Below, in pieces: positions 41,735 through 48,678 of a stretch of 64,000 bases of DNA. The position numbers and the translations under genes were made by a program. The DNA is from Leifsonia sp. Leaf336. Its GTDB lineage: Bacteria > Actinomycetota > Actinomycetes > Actinomycetales > Microbacteriaceae. Below the pieces are notes generated by a model, which saw only the letters and a program-made list of their open reading frames with translations, did not search any database and had not been told where the DNA came from. Position 1 is the first letter of the stretch; the number at the start of each line of letters is the position of its first letter. Where the stretch lies: assembly GCF_001423695.1 (NCBI RefSeq), contig NZ_LMOZ01000002.1, positions 496,658 to 560,657 of the forward strand. Direction: 5' to 3'.

Positions 41735-42957
41735 AGATCGTCGTCGTCAACAACTTCTTCCCGCCGAGGCCGGGAGGCAGCTCCCACCTCGCGGATCATC
41801 TGGCGAAGAAGTACGCGGCAGGTGGTCACGAGGTGCTCGTCCTCACCGCCGGGTACAAATCCGCGCCGCCCTACGAGGAGCGAGACGGCCTGAAGATCGT
41901 TCGCATCCCCGCGTGGACGCTGCCGCAGACCCGATTGGCGGCCAACTTCGACATCGCGTTCACGATGTCTCCGCGCGCGAAACGCGAGGTTTTCGCGCTG
42001 CTGGACGAGTTCGGTCCGGACGTGATCCACCAGCACGGGCAGTTCTTCGACCTGACGTGGATGACGGGGTGGTGGGCGCGCAAACGCAAGGTGCCGACGC
42101 TCCTGAGCATCCACACTCGGCTGTACAGTCCCAATGCGGTCAACAATCTCATCTACCGTGTCGCCGATGCGGTGCTGGTGAAGCCGCTCATGCGGCTCCA
42201 CCATCCCCGTCTGGTAGTGATGGACGTGCTGATGGACCGCTACATCGACCAGCGATACCGTCGCGCGTTCCATGGCAAGGCGTACATCCCGGTCGGGATC
42301 GACCCGGAGGTGCTGCGCGGCGGAGATGCGCAGCGAGCCCGTGTGGAGCACGATCTGGGCGACAACCACGTACTCCTGTCGCTGGGGCATGTCATCCCGC
42401 AGCGCAGTCGTGTCGCCCTGGTCAAAGCGCTTCCCGCCGTGCTGGAGCGCTATCCGAACCTGATCGTCGTCGTGATCGGAGGCGTCTACCACGACGAGTT
42501 CCTGAAGCTCGCGCGCACGCTGGGCGTCGACCACGCGATCCGCGCGATCGGCGCGCGTCCGCAGAAGGAGATCCCCGACTACCTCGCAGCCGCCGATCTC
42601 GAGGTCCACGAGCTCGATGGTCAAGGCTTCGGTACCGCGAGCCTCGAGAGCCTCGCGGTCGGCATCCCTGTGGTCGCGGCGATCCGCCCGAACAACTTCA
42701 TCGAAGTCGTGCTGGAGGACGAGAAACACCTGTACCTTTCCGGCTTCGTCTCCGAGACGGACGAACGTGCCGACCCGGAGAGCCTGGCCGCGAAGCTGAT
42801 CGAGGTGCTGAGCGACCCGTCCGCGGCGCGCGAACGCGTGTCGGCGAACGCGCGAGCGGTCGTCGAGGAGCATTTCACCATCGACAAGGTCGCGGAGAAG
42901 CACCTCGTCACGCTGAGGGAGCTCGTCGCCGGCCGGGGGACCGTCGCCGCTCGCTGA
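41731..42957 (+). CDS. Glycosyltransferase family 4 (GT-B fold)
   Basis: A 408-residue transferase. MKIVVVNNFFPPRPGGSSHL opens with the glycine-rich acceptor loop, VIHQHGQFFDLTWMTGWWAR lies in the N-terminal domain, and YIPVGIDPEVLRGG marks the domain junction. ELDGQGFGTASLESLAVGIP is the donor-binding E-x-E-like motif. It is the last gene of the aminotransferase-SDR-acyltransferase operon and therefore a good candidate to transfer that sugar. A strong stem-loop follows its stop. Confidence 0.9.
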   Translation: MKIVVVNNFFPPRPGGSSHLADHLAKKYAAGGHEVLVLTAGYKSAPPYEERDGLKIVRIPAWTLPQTRLAANFDIAFTMSPRAKREVFALLDEFGPDVIHQHGQFFDLTWMTGWWARKRKVPTLLSIHTRLYSPNAVNNLIYRVADAVLVKPLMRLHHPRLVVMDVLMDRYIDQRYRRAFHGKAYIPVGIDPEVLRGGDAQRARVEHDLGDNHVLLSLGHVIPQRSRVALVKALPAVLERYPNLIVVVIGGVYHDEFLKLARTLGVDHAIRAIGARPQKEIPDYLAAADLEVHELDGQGFGTASLESLAVGIPVVAAIRPNNFIEVVLEDEKHLYLSGFVSETDERADPESLAAKLIEVLSDPSAARERVSANARAVVEEHFTIDKVAEKHLVTLRELVAGRGTVAAR

Positions 42958-42966
42958 ACGCGACCG

Positions 42967-43017
42967 CGACACGAGTAAGAGCGCCCCGCCGATGGCGGGG
43001 CGCCCTTACTCGTGTCG
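42967..43017. terminator. 24-bp near-perfect inverted repeat, bidirectional terminator candidate
   Basis: Left arm 42967-42990 (starts CGACACGAGTAAG) pairs with right arm 42994-43017 with one mismatch and a three-base loop. It fills the gap between the convergent GT4 and Gfo/Idh/MocA genes. Like the 22-bp stem at 9566 it is longer than usual and has no T-run. Confidence 0.65.
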
Positions 43018-43022
43018 GTCGA

Positions 43023-43979
43023 TCAGGACCGGCTGGTCGCCTTGAGCTGCTCCACGACGCGGTGCGAGGGGACGATCGAGCGCCGCTCCGCATCCGCATC
43101 CACTGTGCCGTCGATGAGTCCCGTGAAGTGCGCGAGCTGCGCGGCCAGCGGTTCCACCGAGGTCACGAGCTCCGGGATCTCGATGACAGTCTGCTGCCGG
43201 TAGCCTCGGCCGTCATCGTCGGCAGCCTGGTCGGAGACGTGACGATAGACCGTGACATCACGGCGGAGCAGGTCCACCTCGATGAGACGGTCGAGGTCGT
43301 GGATGCTGAGCGTGCGGATCTTGCGCTGGCCGATCCGGCTCGCGGACACGTGGGCGATGCCGCCGTCCTCGAACCCGAGCACCGCCTCCGCCACGTCCTC
43401 GGCGCCGGGCACGGAGTCCGGGTGGAACTGCTCCACCGCCCCGCTCACGCGCACCGGCTCGCCCAGGAGACGGATCGACAGATCCACGTCGTGGACCAAG
43501 AGGTCCCAGGCGACACCGGTGCGGATGCGGGGAACGTAGGGGGAGTGTCGGACCGCCGTGGCGAAGATGGGCTCCCGGACGAGCTTCTGGGCCGTCAGGA
43601 CGGCCGGATTGAAGCGCTCGAGCAGCCCGCACATCATCGGAACGCCGAGCGTCTGCGACAACTCGATGATCTCGAGCGTGCTGTCCAGCCCGTCGGCGAC
43701 CGGTTTCTCGACGAGGAGGGGGACGCCGGCCTCCAGGACCTGCCGGGCCAGCTGGGGGTGCGCCTCGGTGGCGGCGGCGACGACCACGCCGTCGATGCCG
43801 GAGAGGTCGCCGATCTCGGGGCGCCACTGGGCCCCGAACCGCTCTGCGACGTCCCGTCCGACGTGCTCGCGCGGATCGACGAGGGCGGCGAGTTCAGCGC
43901 TTCCGGACGCGGAGATGACGCGGGCGTGGAGGGAGCCCATGGATCCTGCTCCGACCAGGAGGATGCGGGGACCGGTCAT
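43023..43979 (-). CDS. Gfo/Idh/MocA-family NAD(P)-dependent sugar oxidoreductase
   Basis: A 318-residue oxidoreductase. RILLVGAGSMGSLHARVISA is the Rossmann motif and LLVEKPVADGLDSTLEI the EKP motif with the catalytic Lys. The C-terminal domain begins RHSPYVPRIRTGVAWDLLVHDVD in outline, with the conserved Asp-x3-His-like segment. Start ATG 43979 overlaps the stop of the second DegT gene by one base, so the pair is one transcript. In other bacteria such a pair (3-dehydrogenase plus 3-aminotransferase, as WlbA/WlbC) makes 3-amino sugars; the same pathway here is inference. Confidence 0.87.
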   Translation of the reverse strand: MTGPRILLVGAGSMGSLHARVISASGSAELAALVDPREHVGRDVAERFGAQWRPEIGDLSGIDGVVVAAATEAHPQLARQVLEAGVPLLVEKPVADGLDSTLEIIELSQTLGVPMMCGLLERFNPAVLTAQKLVREPIFATAVRHSPYVPRIRTGVAWDLLVHDVDLSIRLLGEPVRVSGAVEQFHPDSVPGAEDVAEAVLGFEDGGIAHVSASRIGQRKIRTLSIHDLDRLIEVDLLRRDVTVYRHVSDQAADDDGRGYRQQTVIEIPELVTSVEPLAAQLAHFTGLIDGTVDADAERRSIVPSHRVVEQLKATSRS

Positions 43980-45076
43980 CAGGCGACCGCCTTCCGGATC
44001 GAGTCGACGATCGTATCGAGGTCAGCAGGGCTGAGAGCCGGGTGAACCGGGATCGAGAGCACTTCGCTCACGATGGTCTCGGCGACCGGGAACTCTCCGG
44101 TGATCACATCCTCGCGCTCGCGATAGCAGTCGTAGTCGAACACCAGCTTGGGGTAGTAGATGCCCGACCCGACGCCGGCCTCCGTGAGCTTCGCGGAGAG
44201 CTCGTCGCGGGTGATACCGCTGTCGGGAGTCACCCGCAGCGTGAACTGGTGCCAGACGTGGCGGCGACCGGGCAGCTGGGACGGCGCGACGATGCCGCGA
44301 ACGTCGGCCAGGCCGGCGCGCAAATGGTCGGCGTTCGCCTGCCGCGCCGCGACGACGCCGTCGTAGCGGTCGAGCTGAGGCAAGCCCAGCGCCGCCTGCA
44401 GGTCGGTCATGCGGTAGTTGTGACCGGCGACCTCGTACTGGTAGCGGGCGCGCATCCCCTGGTTGCGCAGCACCCGGAGACGGTCGGCGATCCGGTCGTC
44501 GTTGGTTGTGATGATCCCACCCTCGCCGGTGGTGATGTTCTTGGTGGCATAGAAGGAGAACGTGCCGATGCCGGTCGCGCCCGCGAAGCGGCCGTCCTGG
44601 TGGGAGCCGTGCGACTGGGCGGTGTCTTCGACGATCGCGAGTCCGCGGTCCGTAGCGAGCGTGGCGATCGCGGCCATGTCGGCGATCTGGCCGTAGAGGT
44701 GGACCGGCATGAGGACGCGGGTCCGCTCGCCGATGGCCGCGGCCAGGCTCGAGGCCGTGACGTTGAAATCGTCCTCGGAGATGTCGGCGAAGCGGGCGGT
44801 CGCACCAGCCTCGAGGATCGCGTTGAGCGTCGCCACGAACGTGAACGGGCTGGTGACGACTTCGTCACCCGGCTCCAGGTCGAGGACCTGGAGGGCAGCG
44901 ACGAGGGCCGTGGTTCCGTTGTTGACGGCGATCGCGTGCTTCACGCCGACCATCTCGGCGAAGCGATTCTCGAATTGCTGCACCTTCGCGCCCTGGGCCA
45001 CATTCCCGGAGCGGATCACTTCGAGGACCGAGTCCTCTTCCTCTTTTCCGAACTCCACGACTGTGATCGGTATCAT
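43979..45076 (-). CDS. DegT/DnrJ/EryC1/StrS-family sugar aminotransferase (second copy)
   Basis: A 365-residue PLP enzyme only distantly similar to the copy at 39190. GKEEEDSVLEVIRSGNVAQG is the N-terminal substrate loop, AIAVNNGTTALVAALQVL and VVTSPFTFVATLNAIL the cofactor pocket, IVEDTAQSHGSHQDGRFAG the PLP-ring Asp, and FSFYATKNITTGEGGII the PLP lysine. GSGIYYPKLVF near the C-terminus is the usual end of WlbC/FdtB-like members. It heads a two-gene operon with the Gfo/Idh/MocA oxidoreductase and is divergent from the LpxA-like acyltransferase gene. Confidence 0.9.
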   Translation of the reverse strand: MIPITVVEFGKEEEDSVLEVIRSGNVAQGAKVQQFENRFAEMVGVKHAIAVNNGTTALVAALQVLDLEPGDEVVTSPFTFVATLNAILEAGATARFADISEDDFNVTASSLAAAIGERTRVLMPVHLYGQIADMAAIATLATDRGLAIVEDTAQSHGSHQDGRFAGATGIGTFSFYATKNITTGEGGIITTNDDRIADRLRVLRNQGMRARYQYEVAGHNYRMTDLQAALGLPQLDRYDGVVAARQANADHLRAGLADVRGIVAPSQLPGRRHVWHQFTLRVTPDSGITRDELSAKLTEAGVGSGIYYPKLVFDYDCYREREDVITGEFPVAETIVSEVLSIPVHPALSPADLDTIVDSIRKAVA

Positions 45077-45157
45077 TGGGCGTACGTGTCCTGACTGTGT
45101 TGCGGTCGAGTGAGGTGTGCCGATCAGGCACCCAGTCGATCTTAGGTCACCATGCCG

Positions 45158-45163
45158 TAGACT
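45158..45163 (+). promoter_or_regulatory. Possible -10 element (TAGACT) of the LpxA-like gene operon
   Basis: Third occurrence of TAGACTC before a glycan gene (others at 25303 and 31179). Transcription would begin near 45170, leaving a leader of about 40 bases to ATG 45211. Confidence 0.4.
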
Positions 45164-45210
45164 CGCGCGGCCTGCGTCATCCCGCCCGCGAACCCCGGAA
45201 GATCCGAACC

Positions 45211-45903
45211 ATGAACTCCATTCACCCGACCGCTGTCATCGGCAGCGGTGTCCGTCTGGGCGCCGGAAACGTCGTCGGCCCGTACGCCGTGATCGGGGGC
45301 GATGTCGAGATCGGCGACGACAATTGGTTCGGCGCGGGGGTCAAGGTGGGCTGCCCGCCGGAGGTGCGTGGATTCCCGCACGACGCCGCGTGGATCGACA
45401 CGCCGACCGGCGCCGGGGTTAGCATCGGCGATGGCAATGTCTTCAGAGAAGAGGTGCAGGTGCATGGAGGTTGGCACGAGCGCACCCGTCTCGGCGACGG
45501 GCTCTTCGTCATGAACCGCGCCTACATCGCCCACGACGGACGTGTGGCAGACGGCGTGACGATCGCCTCGGGCGTCGCGATCGGCGGCCACGTCACGATC
45601 GGCAGGAATGCGAACATCGGCCTCAACGCGAGCGTTCACCAGCGCCGCGTCATCGGCGCCTTCGCGATGGTCGGAATGGGGTCGGTCGTCACCAAGGACG
45701 TGCCGCCCTTCGTCACGGCGTTCGGCAACCCGTGCGCGGCGCGCGGCGTCAATTCCGTCGGCCTCGAGCGCGCCGGTCTCGACGCGGCCGAGATCGACCG
45801 AATCGTCGAGTGGTTCGCCACCACCGGCGGCACGGATGTCACAGGACTGCCCGCGCCGTTCGACGGCGATCTCGCCGCGTTCGGGGAGGTGGTCGCCCGA
45901 TGA
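45211..45903 (+). CDS. LpxA-like acyltransferase (left-handed beta-helix)
   Basis: A 230-residue protein that resembles UDP-N-acetylglucosamine O-acyltransferase, the first enzyme of lipid A synthesis. It starts SIHPTAVIGSGVRLGAGNVV like LpxA, and the conserved histidines are present with LpxA spacing: His108 in YIAHDG, His127 in GGHVTIG and His143 in SVHQRRVIGA (gaps 19 and 16, as for 125/144/160 in E. coli LpxA). NPCAARGVNSVGLERAGL matches the C-terminal LpxA helix start. The C-terminal domain is shorter than in LpxA. No LpxC, LpxD or LpxB is nearby, so lipid A is not implied. A fatty-acyl or other acyl transfer to a nucleotide sugar is inferred. Confidence 0.85.
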   Translation: MNSIHPTAVIGSGVRLGAGNVVGPYAVIGGDVEIGDDNWFGAGVKVGCPPEVRGFPHDAAWIDTPTGAGVSIGDGNVFREEVQVHGGWHERTRLGDGLFVMNRAYIAHDGRVADGVTIASGVAIGGHVTIGRNANIGLNASVHQRRVIGAFAMVGMGSVVTKDVPPFVTAFGNPCAARGVNSVGLERAGLDAAEIDRIVEWFATTGGTDVTGLPAPFDGDLAAFGEVVAR

Positions 45904-46916
45904 ACCGGATCAAGGCCGCTCTTCCCAAGATCTTCCTGGTGCTGCGGTGGGTGCTCCTCGCCGCCGTCATCGGCTTCGCCGTCTACTATCTCGTCAGCCA
46001 GTGGTCCGCCGTCTCGTCGACGATCGCCCGCATCCCCGTGGCATCGCTGGTGCTCTCGCTCGCGTTGGTCATCCTCGGGCTCCTCGCAGGCACGATGAGC
46101 TGGGTGGCCGTTCTCAACGGCCTCGGGCATAAGGTCCCGGTCGCCCGAGGCGCACAGGTGATGCTCATCGGTCAGCTCGGCAAGTACGTCCCCGGTTCCG
46201 TGTGGTCGTATGTCCTGCAGATGGAGCTCGGCCGGCAGTACGGCATCCTGCGTCCGCGGGTGCTCGTGACCTCGCTCTACGCCGCCGGCATCGGAGTCGT
46301 CTCGTCGCTGGTGCTCGGAGCGTTCGCACTGCCCTTCGTCTCGGAGAACCACCCAGCGCTGCTCTGGCTCTTCCTCCTTCTGCCACTCGGCCTGATCTGC
46401 CTGCACCCGCGCGTGATGACCTGGCTGGCCTCCCTCGTCCTCAAGATCTTCCGCCGGCCGCCGCTCGACCACGAAGTCTCCTTCGCCACGGTGCTGAAGG
46501 CCGTCGCCTGGTCGCTTCTGGCGTACGTCTGCTACGGCCTGCACCTCTGGCTGCTGGTCAACGCGCTGGTCGACCCTGACTTCCTCACCCTCGTCCTCCT
46601 CACTGGGGCGATGGCGCTCGGATTCACTCTGAGTCTGTTCGCCTTCATCTTCCCGTCCGGTGTCGGCGTCCGTGAGGCCGTCCTCGTCGGCGCGATGGCG
46701 CTCCTGCTCACCATCCCGCAGGCGAGCGCCCTCAGCCTGGTCTCGCGGGCGATGTTCACCGCAGCGGACGTGTTGGCGGCCGGCGCGGCAGCGCTCGTCG
46801 CCGTGATCCTACGGCGGCGCATCGCTCAGGAGGCGGCCGCGAACCACTCCGACGACGACTACGACCACCTCCCGGAAGGCTCCACGCTTCTCGACGGAGT
46901 CAGCGAGACCAAATGA
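45900..46916 (+). CDS. Flippase-like membrane protein (LPG synthase TM-domain family)
   Basis: A 338-residue protein with eight or nine hydrophobic segments, of the lysylphosphatidylglycerol-synthase TM region/UPF0104 family. GQLGKYVPGSVWSYVLQMEL is the strongest family motif, and FAFIFPSGVGVREAVLVGAM another. No soluble aminoacyl-transferase domain is present, only the membrane part, which in other proteins flips lipids. The acidic tail (SDDDYDHLPEG) is cytoplasmic. Start ATG 45900 overlaps the LpxA-like stop; the stop overlaps the GT2 start. Moving a lipid-linked or acylated sugar intermediate is a plausible but unproven role. Confidence 0.82.
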   Translation: MNRIKAALPKIFLVLRWVLLAAVIGFAVYYLVSQWSAVSSTIARIPVASLVLSLALVILGLLAGTMSWVAVLNGLGHKVPVARGAQVMLIGQLGKYVPGSVWSYVLQMELGRQYGILRPRVLVTSLYAAGIGVVSSLVLGAFALPFVSENHPALLWLFLLLPLGLICLHPRVMTWLASLVLKIFRRPPLDHEVSFATVLKAVAWSLLAYVCYGLHLWLLVNALVDPDFLTLVLLTGAMALGFTLSLFAFIFPSGVGVREAVLVGAMALLLTIPQASALSLVSRAMFTAADVLAAGAAALVAVILRRRIAQEAAANHSDDDYDHLPEGSTLLDGVSETK

Positions 46917-47884
46917 CCCCTGGCGCGCAGACCGTCGGTGTCGCGCTGTGCACCTTCAACGGTGAGCCCTACGTCGCCGAACAGCTGCGCAGCATCGTCG
47001 CCCAGTCGTCGCCACCCGTCCTCATCGTCGTGGGCGACGACGGGTCGACGGATCGCACGATCGAGGTCGTCCGAGCGACGGTGGGCGACACTGTCCGCCT
47101 CAGCGTGCTCCCCGAGGGTGCGCGGCTCGGCGTCACCCGGAACTTCGAGCGGACCATCGTCGCGGTCGACGCGCCGCTGGTCGCACTGTCGGACCAGGAC
47201 GACGTCTGGCACCCGGGCCGTATCGCTCGGCTCGCCCCGTTGTTCGACGACAGCAGTCTGCTCCTCGTGCACACCGATGCGCGGCTGGTCGGGCCGGACG
47301 GTGCTCCGCTGGGGCGTTCGCTGTTCGATGACCTCGAAGTGTCACCGGACGAACTCGCGCTGGAGCGCTCCGGGCGCGCCTTCGAGGCATTCCTGCGCCG
47401 CAACCTCGCGACCGGCGCGACGATGGTCTTCCGGCGCTCGCTGCTGGAATCGGCCCTGCCGTTCCCGGAGGGGTGGGTGCACGACGAGTGGCTCGCCGTC
47501 ATCGCGGCCGCACTAGGCGGAGTCGCGGTCGTGGCCGACCAGACCATCGACTACCGGCAGCACGGGGCCAACCAGATCGGTGTCACCGCCCCGACGCTGA
47601 GCTACAAGATCGGGCGGGTGTTCGAACGACGAGGGGAGCGCAACCGGATCTTGGCCCGGCGGTTCGCCATCCTCGCCGATCGGCTCGACACCCTCCCCGT
47701 CGCCGAATCGGTGCGCCGGGCGGCGCGAGCGAAAGCGGAGTTCGAGGCTCGCCGTGCCGCGATGCCGTCCGGCCGCCTTCGTCGCGCGCTCCCCGTGCTC
47801 CGGCTGGCCGCGACGAAGGCCTACGGACGGTACGCAAGCCGGGGTGTCGCCGATATCGGACGGGATCTGCTCCAGCCGGCGTGA
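46913..47884 (+). CDS. Glycosyltransferase family 2
   Basis: A 323-residue GT-A transferase. VGVALCTFNGEPYVAEQLRS and VVGDDGSTDRTIEVVRAT are the nucleotide-binding strands, VALSDQDDVWHPGRI the DxD site, and FPEGWVHDEWLAVIAAALGG the acceptor-side loop with His-Asp-Glu. It resembles RfbF/RfbG-like rhamnosyltransferases of O-antigen loci. Third gene of the LpxA-like/flippase-like/GT2 operon (ATGA overlap). The C-terminal 80 residues are basic and helical, probably membrane-associated. Confidence 0.87.
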   Translation: MTPGAQTVGVALCTFNGEPYVAEQLRSIVAQSSPPVLIVVGDDGSTDRTIEVVRATVGDTVRLSVLPEGARLGVTRNFERTIVAVDAPLVALSDQDDVWHPGRIARLAPLFDDSSLLLVHTDARLVGPDGAPLGRSLFDDLEVSPDELALERSGRAFEAFLRRNLATGATMVFRRSLLESALPFPEGWVHDEWLAVIAAALGGVAVVADQTIDYRQHGANQIGVTAPTLSYKIGRVFERRGERNRILARRFAILADRLDTLPVAESVRRAARAKAEFEARRAAMPSGRLRRALPVLRLAATKAYGRYASRGVADIGRDLLQPA

Positions 47885-47940
47885 GAGCCCTCGAAGATAA
47901 CGGTTGAGTGGCAGTGTGCGCGGTGCAGCACTGCAACCAA

Positions 47941-47946
47941 TACGAT
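47941..47946 (+). promoter_or_regulatory. Possible -10 element (TACGAT), leaderless lipoprotein gene
   Basis: TACGAT ends six bases before ATG 47953, the start that produces a proper lipoprotein signal peptide. The coincidence of hexamer and lipobox start supports a leaderless transcript separate from the upstream operon. Confidence 0.45.
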
Positions 47947-47952
47947 ACGGAC

Positions 47953-48576
47953 ATGTCACGTCGGGGGACCCCAGCGACCGTCGCTGCCGTTTTCGCATTC
48001 GTCATCGCACTCTCGGGCTGCTCACCCGCAGCAGACACGGCACCGAGGTCGTCGGCCCCGACCACGGCGGTCGCGGCGCCGAGCCCGACACCTTCGCCCA
48101 CACCGACCGTGACCTGGCAGGATCCGGAGAAGCTGATCATGCTCTCCGACGCGAGCACGGGGACGCTCCCGCACGGGCCGTCGTGGGTGTCGCAGGACGG
48201 CACGATGAAGTGCGGCATCTACGACGACATGCCCCGTTACAGCCCGACGCAGGGCGATCTGGGCAAGGGCGTGTTCTACGGCTGCCGCATCGAGTACGGC
48301 GCGAACCGCTTCACGTACCCGACCACGGCCCACGCGGGCGAGGTCGGCGGTTGCCCGAGCGGGTTCGCGGCCAATGCCGGGGAGGCGGCGACGGCCCTGT
48401 GCAACAGCGGGCAGGTGTTCTCCAGCGAGACCGGCAGCCCGACCGTGCTGATGCCGGGAAACGGGGTGCGTTTCGCCGGAATCGAATGCGTCGCGCTGGC
48501 CGCGGGGATGACGTGCACGGAGACCGCGACCGGTCACGGGTTCCGCGTGACCCTCGACGACTTCACCTTGAACTAG
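47953..48576 (+). CDS. Putative secreted lipoprotein of unknown function
   Basis: A 207-residue protein. The N-terminus SRRGTPATVAAVFAFVIALS is a lipoprotein signal peptide and IALSGC the lipobox; Cys23 would be diacylated. A Pro/Ser/Thr-rich linker (PTTAVAAPSPTPSPTPTVTW) leads to a globular domain of about 140 residues with several cysteines (KCGIY, YGCRIEY, GGCPSGF, LCNSGQ, IECVAL, MTCTETA) likely in disulfides. ATG 47953 is used because the upstream in-frame extension would put hydrophilic residues before the signal. I do not recognise the domain. It sits between glycan genes and the S53 protease gene. Confidence 0.8.
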   Translation: MSRRGTPATVAAVFAFVIALSGCSPAADTAPRSSAPTTAVAAPSPTPSPTPTVTWQDPEKLIMLSDASTGTLPHGPSWVSQDGTMKCGIYDDMPRYSPTQGDLGKGVFYGCRIEYGANRFTYPTTAHAGEVGGCPSGFAANAGEAATALCNSGQVFSSETGSPTVLMPGNGVRFAGIECVALAAGMTCTETATGHGFRVTLDDFTLN

Positions 48577-48678
48577 CAATCGACGGGCGCCCCCGTGCTC
48601 CCCGAACTGGCTACACGGGAAGACCGGGAAGCGTCGAAGCGGGCTGTTACTGTGACCAGGGCTAGTCGGGAGGCAGCG

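Noticed and set aside
45211-45903. Evidence for a lipid A pathway or diderm envelope
   Set aside because: LpxC, LpxD, LpxB and KdtA are absent from the window and all other features point to an actinobacterium.
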